NCBI RefSeq assembly: GCF_963675165.1
Contig: NC_087378.1
Span: 6,381,205 to 6,445,204, forward strand
Reading direction: 5' to 3'
Length of the DNA: 64,000 bases
Source: Halichondria panicea
Taxonomy: Eukaryota; Porifera; Demospongiae; Suberitida; Halichondriidae
This document shows, one piece after another, positions 1-12,460 of this stretch (positions are counted from its first letter, which is position 1; every line of letters starts with the position of its first letter). The translations under genes and the position numbers were made by a program. The notes under the pieces were generated by a model. It did not search any database, was not told the DNA's origin, and saw only the letters and a program-made list of their open reading frames with translations.

Positions 1-150
1 CACATGCAAAGTGTCTTTACTTTCAACATAACATTTTAATTTTGTGTACTGTATAATAGACCTCCTTATACAATTTTGACAGTTGTGGTAAATGCATTAT
101 GAGATTCATACAACGTGAATATTACAGCATGATTAATCGTACAATAGAAC

Positions 151-1642
151 TCATATTGCTAGAGTCAGTTTCAGCATGAATGCCAGCTCCGTTCCTTCAT
201 TGTGCTCCCAGCCTTCCCAACTGTCCTTCTTCCCCGCACGCAAACATCTCTGGAGTACCAATGTGCATGGTGTGTGTGGCAGGTAATTTTTGACAGACAA
301 CATTTTCAGGATGATGCAATGATACAACAAGCCATTAAATATAAGCTGCTACTCTGCAAAAAAAACACAAGCCAATTCGTGAAAATTTAGCCCTAGCTAG
401 TACAGAAGAAGTTGGTTTTATTGCCCCATTTTCCTATTAATTTTATGAAGGGATATATTAGTACAACCAGTAGGTTGTACATAGGATTGACAGTGCAGTA
501 GTGTGTGTTTTCAATTATTGCACAAATTTTGTAATTATAAGGTAGAGGGTTAATTAATTACCTTCAAGTTTGGATTTCTCATTGTAACAGCCTGGTTTAT
601 GTCATTGTCGATCAAAATGAAGAACAGAGCATGGAGGGACCACCTTCTCTGCAATGATAAAGAAACGCCGTGAGTACTATACGTACATGGACACTGATCG
701 CGTAATGCTAGAAATTCATGTATAATATACAAGCCTGCTATAAATACCCTACCATTTCTACATCCTCTTCTTGCGTACACATCTGGTTAATTAAGGAATC
801 AATTATTGAGAGGCTTCTTGCTAGGTTCTGATTAGTCTTGTTCCCGTAACAGAACTCAGCGATTGTCTTGACCACTTGCTGAATGGACATGGCTACAGTT
901 AATAAACAGAAGACACCAACAGCAACTCTTACTAGCTTCACCGCCAACGATTCCATATAATTTTCAAGGATAGCTGTCAGATCAGGGAGGTACAGTTTGC
1001 CTGCAAATTCAGCCACATCCGTTCCTCCTACAATTTCAAAATGTATGTCTACTCTCGCTGGCCCCACTAGATTGACAGACAACTGGCTCCCTTAATATCA
1101 AGAAAGCAATACACCGTGTATTGGATAATCGACTTACCAGTCCAGCACAGGTGTCCCATTTTGGCAATTGCTGCAATGAAAACCATAATTTCACACAGAC
1201 AAGTATCTTTTCTATACGAGACAAAATGGCTTCTAAGTTTCGCTATACACATGCTACGCCAGTTGATGTTACCACGTATCCTCTCATCATTGCTGTTGGT
1301 TGAGTTGGAGGAAAGGTTGTACTTGGCTAGTAGCTGCATCTCATAATTGTGAGGCTCTGTAGTTGTAGCACTACCTGTGTCCTGGTTTGCACTGGCAGGC
1401 GCAACAGTTGATGCTGAAGGACAAGAAACAATAAAGTATCTGGCTAGATCTACTTAGTATGGTCTCACCAAGGAAGGCATGAGAGTGTCTCCTTATAATG
1501 TCTGCAAATGCTCTCCACATAATACTAAATGATATCAGTAAAAAAATATGATACCCAAGAGATCCAAGGTAACTAGATCTTATCTTGCCTGCAAGAATTC
1601 CTCCCACACATTCTGCAGTTTCAGCTCCACCCCCTCACCCAT
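151..1642 (-). CDS. two-transmembrane protein of unknown function, 7 exons
   Basis: Not recognised. A spliced model on the minus strand closes exactly in frame at 273 residues: exons 1642-1639, 1588-1469, 1413-1273, 1170-1138, 1090-753, 648-562 and 249-151, all GT..AG. The first coding exon is only ATG plus one base. The protein has a hydrophobic N-terminal stretch (GYHIFLLISFSIMW), a Thr/Ser-rich low-complexity segment, and a second hydrophobic segment near residue 150 (LVRVAVGVFCLLTVAM). After that comes a helical part (EEDVEMRRWSLHALFFIL) that resembles an armadillo/HEAT helix pair. The last exon, ending in FMLKLTLAI, is the least certain; reading straight through the sixth donor would instead end at VIN. 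A membrane-anchored protein with an ARM-like cytosolic part is an inference. Confidence 0.55.
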
Positions 1643-1666
1643 TGACCTCAAGTCATTATAAGCTAC
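1643..1666. promoter_or_regulatory. head-to-head start region shared with MGMT
   Basis: Only 24 bp separate the minus-strand ATG at 1642 from the plus-strand ATG at 1667 (33 bp if MGMT starts at the ATG at 1676). The two transcripts must start inside each other's 5' ends, so their regulatory region is shared. No TATA box is visible. Confidence 0.5.
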
Positions 1667-2364
1667 ATGTATAAGATGGAGGAAACAGTTGTGTACAAAA
1701 CTCCTATTGGAGCATTGAAGCTTGTAGCTAATGATGAAGGAATGTGTGCTGTGAAATGGCTGTTTGGAAAGCACTCTGTTCTAACTCGGAATGAAAGCCC
1801 TGACACCGTTGGAAAGGCATCAGCTGACTCTTCAAAAGCTCAGGAGCATCTGAGAGCTTGTCGGAAATGGTTAGATGCTTACTTTGATGGATCTCTATTG
1901 GCTGTTAAGCCTGCTATCCCAAAACCTCCTTTGGTTCTTCCAGATAAAAGTATAACTGCTGCAGCTTACTGTATATTAATGGTTACTAGTGACATGTACT
2001 ACATGATCTATTAATTACACTAGTTTATCGCATCTACTCTCTCTATTCAGGTCCCTTCTTTCACAGTGTGTGGGAGACTCTACTGTCTAGTGGTGTAGGA
2101 GAGACACTCACTTATAAAGATTTGGCAGGACGCTCTGGGAAACCAACTGCTGCAAGGGCTGCTGGCAATGCAGTCAAGAGTCACAGTCTACCTATCCTGG
2201 TGCCCTGTCACCGGGTGGTGAAGAGTTCTGGTCAACGTGCTGCAAAGAAAAGTGTTGGAGTGTGTGCCCCATATGAAATAGGACAGTATAGTGGAGGAGA
2301 TGGGACAGAAACAAAGCAATGGCTGCTAGCTCATGAGCAAGCAATGATAAAACAGAAACTATGA
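1667..2364 (+). CDS. MGMT: methylated-DNA--protein-cysteine methyltransferase (MGMT)
   Basis: Suicide DNA-repair protein that moves the alkyl group from O6-alkylguanine to its own cysteine. Two exons, 1667-1949 and 2051-2364, split by a 101-bp GT..AG intron, give 198 residues; human MGMT has 207. The N-terminal ribonuclease-like domain starts with YKTPIGALKLVANDEG. The C-terminal domain contains FFHSVWETLLSSGVGETLTY, the helix-turn-helix segment AARAAGNAVKSH with its conserved Asn, and the active-site motif PCHRVV. All catalytic-motif residues are present, so the enzyme should be active. A second in-frame ATG lies at 1676 and could be the true start. The gene is divergent from the unknown membrane protein. 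Confidence 0.95.
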
Positions 2365-2575
2365 GCTACTTCACTGAGACCATAATTATCGTCATATTAT
2401 TCGCGTATACTGTCTTTTCTTTTGCTTATTATTGTTCACATTATCAAGTTCTCGTTCATCGTTAAACAAATTCTTGCAATAATCCTGCAATAATAAACTG
2501 ATGATTTTCTAGTGAGGGTTATACTGGTACTCAATGCACTAGTACATAACAATAGAACGACAAATGAATCTAGGT

Positions 2576-3253
2576 TCACGAAATGATTATTTTGCCGGTT
2601 GTGGAGAGAGCAAAGTTGTACTCTATTTCATTGTCCACTATTTCTTGAATCTTCTCTTCCAAGTTCTCCATAGTGATGAAAGAAGAGCATGCGTTCTAGA
2701 TAATGAAAAGATGAACATGGAATTTTTTGAAAGCGATACTTTAATACCTGAACTTGAGCAACTTCTTCTTCCTTTCGCTCTGTTCGCTTTTCTTCCCAAG
2801 CGCCTCGAGCCCCAGTTCCTCTAATGAACTTCTCTTCACGTCTGTTCTTCCGTCTTTCAATCATTTCCTCCCTGGAAAATGAAACACGAATGATAAAATG
2901 ATTATGGGGTGATATTTTATAGGGAGTTACCTTTTACAGGCCATTCTTTCAAGCTCAACTCGATTTGTTTCTAACACTTTTTCCTCCGCTTCTCTCTCAA
3001 GTCTGCCTTCTTCTGCTGCCTGTGCGTTAAACTCCTCCATGCTCATCTCTTGATGGGCTCTGAGTTCCTTCTGGAATTGAAAACGACTTTCACTCAGCTC
3101 TTTCCTGAACTTGCTGTATGCAATGACATCTTCTTTGGCATGAGAATAGTGCTTTGGAGTACATTTTATTTTTGAGGTATGAAAGAGTCTTGTGGACAGC
3201 AAATTTCTACCAGACCTTCTCAAGAAGAGTGATCTATGAAGACAGTAGGCCAT
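2576..3253 (-). CDS. MRPS26: mitochondrial small ribosomal subunit protein mS26
   Basis: Structural protein of the mitochondrial ribosome small subunit. Exons 3253-2931, 2871-2748 and 2665-2576 join in frame to 178 residues. The first ~30 residues are rich in Arg, Ser and Leu without acids (HRSLFLRRSGRN), as in a mitochondrial presequence. A long charged helix follows (RKELSESRFQFQKELRAHQE, then REEMIERRKNRREEKF). The C-terminus NLEEKIQEIVDNEIEYNFAL has the pattern of the mS26 end, a short helix followed by an aromatic motif. The first ATG in the open frame is at 3253; the frame runs further upstream but has no ATG there. Assignment rests on overall layout and the C-terminal motif rather than a catalytic site. 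Confidence 0.75.
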
Positions 3254-3471
3254 GCTTATAAAAGGTAATGGTCGTCCCAACAAAACTTATGATTTATTTC
3301 TGGTAATGTCATCATGGTAAAACGTTTTTAATTAAAACAGAGAGTCAAGATAAAACACACAAACAGAACACTGATGAAGAGATGAATGCAGTAAAAACCA
3401 ACAAACGAGGGCAAGCAAACGTTGTCCTCACATTGGTGCAAAACACATGTATTCACATACACAAACAAACA

Positions 3472-5141
3472 CTATGGTATATAAGCTGGTGGAGGTGACT
3501 CTGGTTCAGTCTCAGTGTATTCGGGCTCACTCATTGAGGTCTCTGCTTCACCATCTGTGTCACTGACATCAGTGGCTGAGTTCTCGAGGAGGTTGTATAA
3601 TGGAGGGGGCCCACTCCTTCGAGACGATCTCGACAGGGTGTTCATAGCTGATCGATTTGTCAGTTGTCGAGCTGAAATTTGTTCTTGCCTGAAAGATAAA
3701 AACACAAAAGTGAAAACTGAGCTCACAGCATATCAGAAAGACAAGCTTGTGAGGTGAAGGTTGTGTAGCCTAACTGTATTAGTTTTGCTAGTTAGGCCAG
3801 ATGTTTACTTCAGCACAACAATATTCCACGTAGGAGTTAGAATCCGCAACACTAAAATAACACGCCTTACCGTATACAGTATGAGGTACAGTATTTACTT
3901 GCATGATCTAACTCACTATTTCCCCCTTTCACTCTTAATCCACTTACCTGTATCTATTTCTCAGATTTCTTCTTCTCTCTGCAGCTGATCGTGCAAACAG
4001 CAAGTTGAAAGCAGCACCACCAAGAGAAAAGAGACCAGACACTAGGAGAATGTAGTAAGAGTACCCGAAATGAACCTCCACATTTGGTTGTGCTTTACAG
4101 AGCTTGTTTGTAGGGAGTGTTTCAACAACTGCTAGCCACAGACCAGCCACCAAGACAGTACACAGTACTGAGGGAAATGGGGCAGTATTATTATTAATGG
4201 CTAGTAATGAGAGACTGTACTATAAATTATGAGGGGAAGTTTGCACGACAATAATCAGGGAATTTTCATTAAATTATGTCACAAATATGTTCTCATGTTT
4301 CAATGAAATGGAAAGGTATAGGAGCTGGCTTCAAACCTCAATATATATATGGTGCTAGATCCAGGAAACTAATTATTATGTGCACACTAAATGACAGCAA
4401 ATATATTCAGGGTTAGGGATGACTAACATAATACATGTACAGGAACTCACGTGACACGATATTAAAGACAGCGAAGTGTCTGAGAAACTCCACCTTTTCC
4501 CTGGGGTAGCCGAGACTGATGACAGTGGCCACAATGGAGGAGACCAGAATGAGCACAGATACACTGAGTATACATGAGATCAGAATCTGCTGTGATGTGG
4601 TGTAGTACTCGGTCACTGCACAGAGAAGGGGAAACCAACATTTCCTTAGAGATATTAATTGAATGTACGATACATGTGGTAGAACAAGGAGAGAGATTTT
4701 TAGCTACATAAACAGGGAAACTCGATCAAGCAATACTAGAGCGACACCTTATTCACTCAACTTGGGAAATAACACCACAAGCACTCCTACACCAAACACC
4801 GTATCTCCCGTAACCACAATAATAACCGTCACCCCCACACTTTAATAAAGATCTCTGTGAAATAGTAACTCACTAGACGCAGAGGTTTGTGCGGTTCCAT
4901 AGATGCACGACACTTGTGTGAGACCAAAGCTAAAGACACATTGTCCGACTTGTCCAACAGAGTTAGTAGATTTATCAACAACCGCATTGGCCCATTCCTT
5001 GAGACACAGGCACACAATCAACAGTATACACGACAACACACTGCCTATTATCGACAAGTAGTGACGCTCTCTTTCAGGTTTGTCAACAATTCTAGGTGCT
5101 TGCTGTTGGTTCCTTCTTCTAAACCGGGTCAAGTTTACCAT
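3472..5141 (-). CDS. TMEM127: TMEM127-like four-span membrane protein
   Basis: Exons 5141-4874, 4615-4451, 4167-3948 and 3688-3472 give 289 residues with all splice phases consistent. There are four hydrophobic segments: YLSIIGSVLSCILLIVCLCL; a second starting ILISCILSVSVLILVSS; LLCTVLVAGLWLAVV; and YYILLVSGLFSLGGAAFNLL. The loop after segment 1 is Cys-containing, and the cytosolic tail is Ser/Glu-rich and ends SPPPAYIP. Human TMEM127, an endolysosomal regulator of mTORC1 signalling and receptor trafficking, has the same layout, begins its core with a similar KxPER motif and ends PPPAYTP, a PPxY site for NEDD4-type ubiquitin ligases. Its start region faces the FAM184 gene. A generic claudin/PMP22-type tetraspan is the alternative, but the tail argues against it. 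Confidence 0.7.
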
Positions 5142-5466
5142 TCTTTTTAAGTGACTTGACCAATACCATGTATCTTCACGTACCTACGTTCGAATTTCAA
5201 GCATAATGTTAGTTTTTCAGACGTTAGCACAAGATCTACGGCTCTAAAGCTCACCTGTGAGACGGACAAATGTCGATAAAGAGGTGTTTACAAAGCTCTA
5301 AACATGACAACTTCACAACTGATCGATCGTGAGCACACTTCCTGACCCTTTTTGTCCAGCCCCTCCCACTCACACAGTCATGGGACTGTCACATGAATAT
5401 TGCTGTAACCTAGGCAATAGTAATGCTTGTAAACAACTATCATGACATCATGTCAAAAGTCAGAAA
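5142..5466. promoter_or_regulatory. divergent promoter region, TMEM127-like / FAM184
   Basis: This 325-bp gap lies between two divergent start codons and must hold both promoters. No TATA box or other clear element could be identified. Confidence 0.4.
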
Positions 5467-8400
5467 ATGGCAGTGAGAGAGAAAGGCCTTGGGATTGGGA
5501 GCACCGTGTCTCTCCAGGGTGGAGAGTTCATACCCAGGGAGTACCACAGGAGAATACTCAAGAAAATTGCTCAGCTCACCAAGGTACATGCCGTGTGTGC
5601 TACAGTATTATACCGTGCAGTTAGCCTCGAGACCAGGCCATTCGTTGAACGCCTGGTCAAGTTCTGTAGAACTCGTTTAGCTGAGTCAGCGAGTGGTTAG
5701 GCTCGAGTAGTTGTGAACATGATTGCGGTAACCGCAAACACAACAATACTATAGCTAGCTGCATGTTACTGTAAGCTGGTATTCACGGGATGGTTATTGC
5801 GGGCAATTACCGGTCCAAAAAATTCTTGGACGAGTTCTACATTGGAAATTGATCAGGCGTTCTTTCAGACAACGAACGGCCTGGTCTCGAGGCTACCATG
5901 CAGTACGATCTTATACATGTAACTGCATGTCACATTCAAAATTCCACATGTACATGTAGCTACCGCAGTACCGGTGTACACAATTGCAATGGGAGAGCAA
6001 TAATGAAATTAGATCTAGCGACTGTATGATGATGAGTAGGAAGGGTCGTAACACTAGGCATTGAGTAATTTGAACAATTGTGCACTATACCTTTGAGAGG
6101 ATTATAACACATTCGGATTTTTCTGTAGGTGATTTACAGCCTAAACACAAAAATAGATGAAAATGATAGCTTTGTGGCTAGTTTGAGAGCCATTCACGAG
6201 ACTGAAAACAGACGTGTTCTGGAAGACAGCTCAACCCAGTTGAAGAGATGTGAGGAGGTGTTTGAGAGAAAACAAGAGTCGACACAGAGACAGTTGGAAA
6301 AGCTCAGTCAAGCTTTGGAGAATATCCGAGGAGAAAGAGATCAACTCTTCGATAAGCAAGTAAGATCCGAGTTTTATAGACAGCCTATTATTGATTCTGG
6401 CCCTACAGTAGATTTCCCTAGTGTTACATGATTGTTACATTAGACGGCCTAGTGACGAGGCTAAACATAGCACTGCTATTTGGTTAATGCGTTAAAAATT
6501 AACCTCGTGTAAGTAATGTACATGTATCTGTTCTCCAAAATGATAATACTGCAATTACATAATTTCATTGTTGTGGCACTGTAGGTATCATACCGGAAAG
6601 AAGTTGAAGGCCAACTCTCTACTCTAAAGTCTGAGCACACAACCAAGGTGCAGTCTCTCATTACTCAGCTGGAAAAGTTTCGAAGTGAGCAAACAAAACA
6701 ACTGAAACAGATTGGTGATTTGCGTACCAAGATGTTGAAGCAAGCATCTGAAGAGATGAAAGTATTGAGACTACAACATGAAGAAGAATTAGCTAAAGTT
6801 AGACAAGACGGTCAATTACTAACTCAAACACTTAATAATGAAATATCGTTTCTGAAATCACAACATGCTGCCGAGATTGACTCATTGACAAAGAAATTTC
6901 AATCCCAACTTGATGCACAAAGTAAATCTCTTACGAGTGCACAGAAAGATCTCATTTCTCATGAACGACAGGCATACAAAGAAAAGGAACGGCACCTAAA
7001 TGCTACCTGCATTGAAAAAGAGGAACTTCTGAAGCAGCAAATATCTAACCTTTCAAAAGAGTTGAGAACTTCTAACGACAAGCTTGCCTTGGCTGAGCAA
7101 AGGATACGAGATATGGAAGCACACTTTGAAGAAAGCAGAGCTGGTTCTGGTACTCTTAAAGCACTGCTAGAGAAGTCTGAGGCGGACATTGAGTGCTTGC
7201 GTGGGACAGTCAACAGTCTTCAAACCGATCTCGACATTGCTAGGGAGAAGTACAACCAACAGACCGTGGAACTTCAAACTACTTCAGGTGATCTCTCCTT
7301 AAATCTATTGAATTTTAGTACAGTATATATTTCATGGTGCATTTGCAACCGGCCCAAGTATGCAGATTTCAGCCAGGATATAATGCGGCAACTGAATGTA
7401 TAATGTATAGCCTTGTAAATTCAGAGCCACTGTGTTTCTTGTATTCATGTACATCCATGATGGCTTTTATCAATGCCTTTCTCCCTTTATAGGCACTATT
7501 GCCAAGCTTGAAGCTGCTCGTGTTTCCAACGAGAGTATCATTGCGACCTTGAGGTTTGAGTTGGCCAGTGTACAGGACAAGCTAAAAATATTGCAGGAAG
7601 AGAGGAAGGGAATGAAAAACTCTCAGCTGAGCCTCAACGAGAATCAAACAGCCAGGATTACAACATTAGAGAGGGTGAGGAACCACTGTTATTAATTATC
7701 TTATAGGGCCCTTGGCTTTAAATTACACTGTTCACGTGATCACTTCTGCCAGGGTAACGCTATCTAGAGAGACTATTCAACAAGCTGGTATACGTCAGGC
7801 TTAATGTTGATGCCCATTTTCCTTTCTGCAGGAGCTTGGTAAAGTAAGGGCTGAGAAGCAAGAGCTTCATGCTCAGTTTGCTCGAGAGATTGAGGCAGCC
7901 CACGCTCAGCTGAGTCACAGGGAGACAGAATTAGAGCAGCAGCACTTCACTGTACTGAGAGATCTCAGAGACAAGCATAGCAAAGGTACATATTATACAT
8001 ACAGTTTCGCTGTTCATGTTTTTAGCTAGCCAGACCCCTATATGCTTTAATCTACAGAACCTATAATTATGCTCGTACACATTATATCAAAGCTATAAGC
8101 AACAGCAATCACTATACATAAGAGTCCAGTAATTTTTGAATATTCAGTAATTGCATGTTTTGTTGTTGTTACAGTGCTTGGTGATGTTGAAGAGGACAAG
8201 AGATTGTCTCTGGATACTCTCAAACTGCATCTCCTCTCACAGAAAGATCAAGAGTTGCAACAACTCCACGATCTCCACTCATCCAAAATCTCCGAACTCA
8301 AAGCAGAGCTAGCGAACAAGAGCTCAGATTTGGAACAAGCACTTAAGGAACTCAATTCCCTCAAGGATAAGCTACGCCAAGAAGAACAAGGACTTGGCTC

Positions 8401-11400
8401 GGCTACTTCAACCATAGATGAACTTAGGTCAAACTTAACGCAATGTCAATCTACTCTCCTTGCCTCACAAAGAGAGTGTGCAGATGTGAAGACCGACAAT
8501 GCTCAACTCAAGTCGACCATAGAGTCCCTACAGAGGCAGCAGGTGGAGACTGAGAGAGCTCATTGGGAGGAACTGAGGAGGACTAGGACTGACCTCACTG
8601 CCCAACTAGAGGCTGCTTGGAAAGAGAGAGTCAAGTGAGTTCCCAAGTATGCAGTTTTAGTAGATGTCGAAATTCAAAGGAGCATCCATTTCCCAGCAGA
8701 CAGATCTTTAAATGTCCTTGTACCTGCTTACATGTTTAAGTACTACGTCGGTATACATGTACCACTACTGTATACTCTGAGTGTACATACATGTAACAGT
8801 GTTGTGTTATCTAACTATAATACACTCTCTCCCACCTCCACCTTTAGACATGAGACAACCAGCCTTCGCTCGGAATTGTCCCAGAGGCACAGCGAGGAGC
8901 AGAGAGTGGCCCTGAGGGAACTGGCTGGGCTCCAGGACACAGCTCTCAAGCAGGCACAAGAGAGATGGGAGGGAGAGAGAAGAAAACTATTCGATCAGGT
9001 TTCTATATATATTCTGATGTACAAAAATGATATAATATTATGCTGTACCCCTAGACCTCTATAGGCACTACAATGTAGTATAGTCTAGGTGTACGTCTTA
9101 TAGGGTATGTGTGTTCATGTACATGTACCTATACCTAAACCCATACGTATGATTAGATTATGAAACACACAAAAGTGTGATAGACAGTGCCATAAATATA
9201 GTGTTCAGTAAGAATGTTTGTACCCCCACAGATAGCGTCTCTGGAGTGTGAGTTGGAGCACCTCCAACGGAAAGCCAGCGCCTCATTAGAGGAAGCCAAA
9301 ACATCCTCTGACAGTCAGGTGACCTCACTAAGGTGGGCTAAACTGACTACTATCTAATTTTTAAAACGTTCATGTCTTGTGTGTTTCCTATTATTCATAA
9401 TTATGACACATACATGTATACTGTTCTTAGAAAAGAGCTGGAGAATGAGATTCTCAAGCACAAAGAAACTCTGGCCAGAGTACAGAAGAGCCACTTACAA
9501 CAAATTCAGTCACTTCAGTCTCAGTACAACCTAGAAAAAAGCGCTCTAACCTCGCAGCTCAGAGATCAGCACAGCCAAGAGTGTTTGGCACTACAACAGG
9601 CCAACCAGCTTGCTGTCAACTCACTCAGGGAGAAAATGGAGTCAGAGAAAAGGGATTTGTTAGCTCTAACAAATGATGATCATATGGAGCAGAGGAGACT
9701 GCTGGAGGAGAGGCTACGTGAGCAGTTTAGTGGGGATATGGCTCATGTACAGGGCGAGCATCTGGCTGAGATTGAGCAATTCAGGCAGCAGATTGGGAGT
9801 GTGGTGTCGCAGAGTCAACAGCAGGTGAGCAGCTTACAGTGTCGTATCATGTACATGTATTACACCCTGGCGCCATTTCTCATTGTTGGTTACATGTGTC
9901 TGCTAGAACTTCAGTTTGAGTTGGAACAGCATAATTGGCTAATTCGTAATTTAGCAGTAAAACTAGTCGACTTTGGACTGTTTCAAATGCTCTTTGTGAT
10001 GAGGCAGCAATACTATCTCTGGACAAAATAAATTACCCTTTTTGAAATTTTCGTTTTTTGAATGTTGTCAATGTTTGTATGATTGTTATGGCTACCATTG
10101 AAGTAAATATGTATCCTATGCTTGTTCACTGTATAGATGCAAACCCAGGAGAGGATTACTGACAGTCTCCGTAAAGAGATAGAGAGTCGAGCCTCGGAGC
10201 TGAGCGTGCTCAGAGAGAAGGGCAACTCTCTCACAGTGGCCATTGCTGATCTCAGGAAGCAGCTTACTGTGAGGGAACAAGAGCTGCAGCTGGCAAAGAG
10301 GGAAGCCAAGAGCACTCTAAGGTATAATTATAATTGTGTATACTTGTATACCTGTAGATAGCGACTCTTTTAACTGTATACGATAAATTATATGGTGTCC
10401 ATTTGAGCGTACAATGTAACATTTAATTTAAACTCATCTGTCCTTATACATCATTGCATGTACAGTGTAGAAGGGTATACCTTACTTCAGTGTCCTATGT
10501 TTTGATTGCGCTTTATATACATGTACGGGTACATAAAAGCCATGGCATTAATGTTTATGTCATTGTATACAGGATACGTGAGCAGCAATTGATAGCGACC
10601 TATCACGCTGAACTAGAGTCCATCAATGCCCAGCACAGACACAAAGCACAGCAACTGCTGACCGATTTTAACAAGGCCAAAACCCTACTGACCTCAAAGA
10701 TTCACGAGTTGGAGAGGCAGTGCGTTAAACACTATCATTATAGGAATCCATTATTGATACCACTATGATCAGTACATTTACTAATTTTAATGTATTGCAT
10801 GTGTACCAGGGCCGCTGATTAGTTTATTGTTGATAGTGTATATCAACAATAAACGGTTGTATGCGTATATGTAAGTAGTAACCTTTGTTCTACCAGTAGT
10901 TCTGGTAATAGCAAGTGCATGTACTGTACATGTGTCACTGTGTGTACTGCATGATGGCTCATCTGTGTGCACTCACTGACACTCACAGGTTGAGTGATTG
11001 GGAGCAGCGTTATAAGACGAGGGATTCAAAACCTGAGGACGTGGAGGCCATAATAGAGCTGAGAATGATTGTCGGACAACAGCAACAAAAAATGAAGGAC
11101 CTTGTGGTACGTCCATGCATCTTATCAGTGTAGTGTAGTGTAGTGGACATGATGAGCGCAGTGTTTGTCTTTCTAAATGGGTACCCTCTACAATAGTATA
11201 TAGTTTTCCGTAATTCCATTGTCCCGTTAACAGTACTGATGCTTCTTCACAGGCTGAGAAGAGAGTGTACCAGCTGGAATTGATGAACAGAGAAAAGAAC
11301 TATAACAAACTGTTCAACGTCAACCCTCAAGTTGGAGTACTGAATCCTCTACAGCTCAAGGTGTGTGGTAATGTGATAAGGTTGATTGGAGGAGTTGGCT

Positions 11401-12041
11401 AGTTTTACTTACTATTACTGGTATCCGGCTTCAATATTAGTACTGAATCCTCTACAGCTCAAGGTGTGTGGTAATGTGATAAGGTATGAGGAGTTGACTA
11501 GTTTTACTTATACTGATACCGGTATCCGGCTTCAATATTTACATACCAGTCACAATCTGAGCAGGTAAGGATCATTCAATCCTGCGTGCATGCTCATTAG
11601 CAATTCCAATGTTATGTCTATTAATCCAATGAAGGTATGATGTCTCTTTTCCTCATGCAGCAAAAGAAGACCAGTGTAGTTCGACCTGAGTCTCACAAGT
11701 ATGCGAGTGCCCCGTCCCTGCTAGCCCCCCTCAGTCCAGAGCCTCCTCAACTCAACCCCATCCCACACTCACTCAAACTGTCAGCCCTTCCTAGCGACAG
11801 CGGGCTTACCTCATCAGGCAGTCAACTCTCAAAGAAGACCCTTGCCTCTCAATCCTCATTGGAGGCAAAGCCACAGAAATTTGTCATGTTAAGAGATTCA
11901 CCGCTCACTCAGAAAAGAGAAAGTAAGCAAGCGAAGACTAGCCGGAAAATAATTAACAGTCACAGTGGACCATTGCAGCCAGTAGAAACTCAATCACAGA
12001 CAACTATTAGCTCTCAAAAACAAACAATGACTGTTCAGTAA
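5467..12041 (+). CDS. FAM184: FAM184 family long coiled-coil protein
   Basis: Fourteen exons (5467-5583, 6129-6359, 6585-7287, 7493-7674, 7832-7985, 8175-8634, 8848-8998, 9232-9332, 9431-9824, 10137-10321, 10573-10719, 10989-11106, 11253-11360, 11661-12041) join in frame to 1,143 residues, almost the length of human FAM184A (about 1,140). Diagnostic stretches are KKIAQLTKVIYSLNTK near the N-terminus and, near the C-terminus, RDSKPEDVEAIIELR, YQLELMNREKNYNKLFN and VGVLNPL. A Ser/Pro-rich tail follows (LNPIPHSLKLSA). Everything between is Glu/Gln/Lys/Leu heptad coiled coil. The molecular role of FAM184 proteins is poorly known, so function here is limited to a structural coiled-coil protein. 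Several intron boundaries (for example 10719, GTGCGT) are weak consensus but are fixed by phase. Confidence 0.92.
5622..5895. mobile_element. MITE-like inverted-repeat element in FAM184 intron 1
   Basis: Starts with TAGCCTCGAGACCAGGCC and ends with the near-perfect reverse complement (one mismatch in ~26 bp). It is about 274 bp long with no coding capacity. Both flanks contain gcagt, but no clean target-site duplication abuts the ends. Confidence 0.6.
11336..11543 (+). repeat. tandem duplication of FAM184 exon-13 end and donor
   Basis: A ~105-bp segment is repeated twice in tandem with small differences. It holds the last ~25 bp of exon 13 (ending TCTACAGCTCAAG), its GTGTGTGG donor and the first part of the intron. 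The second copy (from about 11440) lies inside the intron and carries a second candidate donor at about 11464. Confidence 0.8.
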
Positions 12042-12460
12042 TAGCATGCTCCATGATTTGATAAGCCATTGCTATGTTGTTGCTATGCAATTGCAAATGC
12101 ACACTAAACAAAGTCAAATTGCACCACAAAATGCTTGTAATAGCATACTCATGACTATGATTGTTGTCAACCCTCATTTTAATTCTAAATCCCAAAGACA
12201 TACAGACGCTCAGGTGTCTGGTAATGTGATCGTGAGTAGGTTGCGTTGGAGGAGTTGGCTATAGTTATTGTAACTCGTATTAGGTTTCTGTATTTGCATT
12301 CCACTTTTAAGGTGAGCACACATATCAATCCCTGTTACAGTGTACCACTAAAGCTATAACTGAAGTGCAAACCCTCGGGCGTTTATTCGAGGTATAGTGA
12401 GTCTACAGCCTCGAGTCAAAGCCGCGTGTACATATAGGCCAACGTGCTGCTTTAAAAGTG
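12042..12460. other. FAM184 3' flank with third, diverged copy of the duplicated segment
   Basis: No gene seen. At about 12209-12275 the sequence resembles the exon-13/intron duplication (gtctggtaatgtgatcg, then ggaggagttggcta). At 12365-12385 there is a solitary gaagtgcaaaccctcggg motif that matches the ends of the element at 31706-33461. Confidence 0.5.

Noticed and set aside
200..262. Minus-strand reading ACGEEGQLGRLG, like an RCC1 repeat
   Set aside because: It is a single short match that ends at once in a stop. The overlapping frame fits as the last exon of the 151-1642 gene in the right phase.
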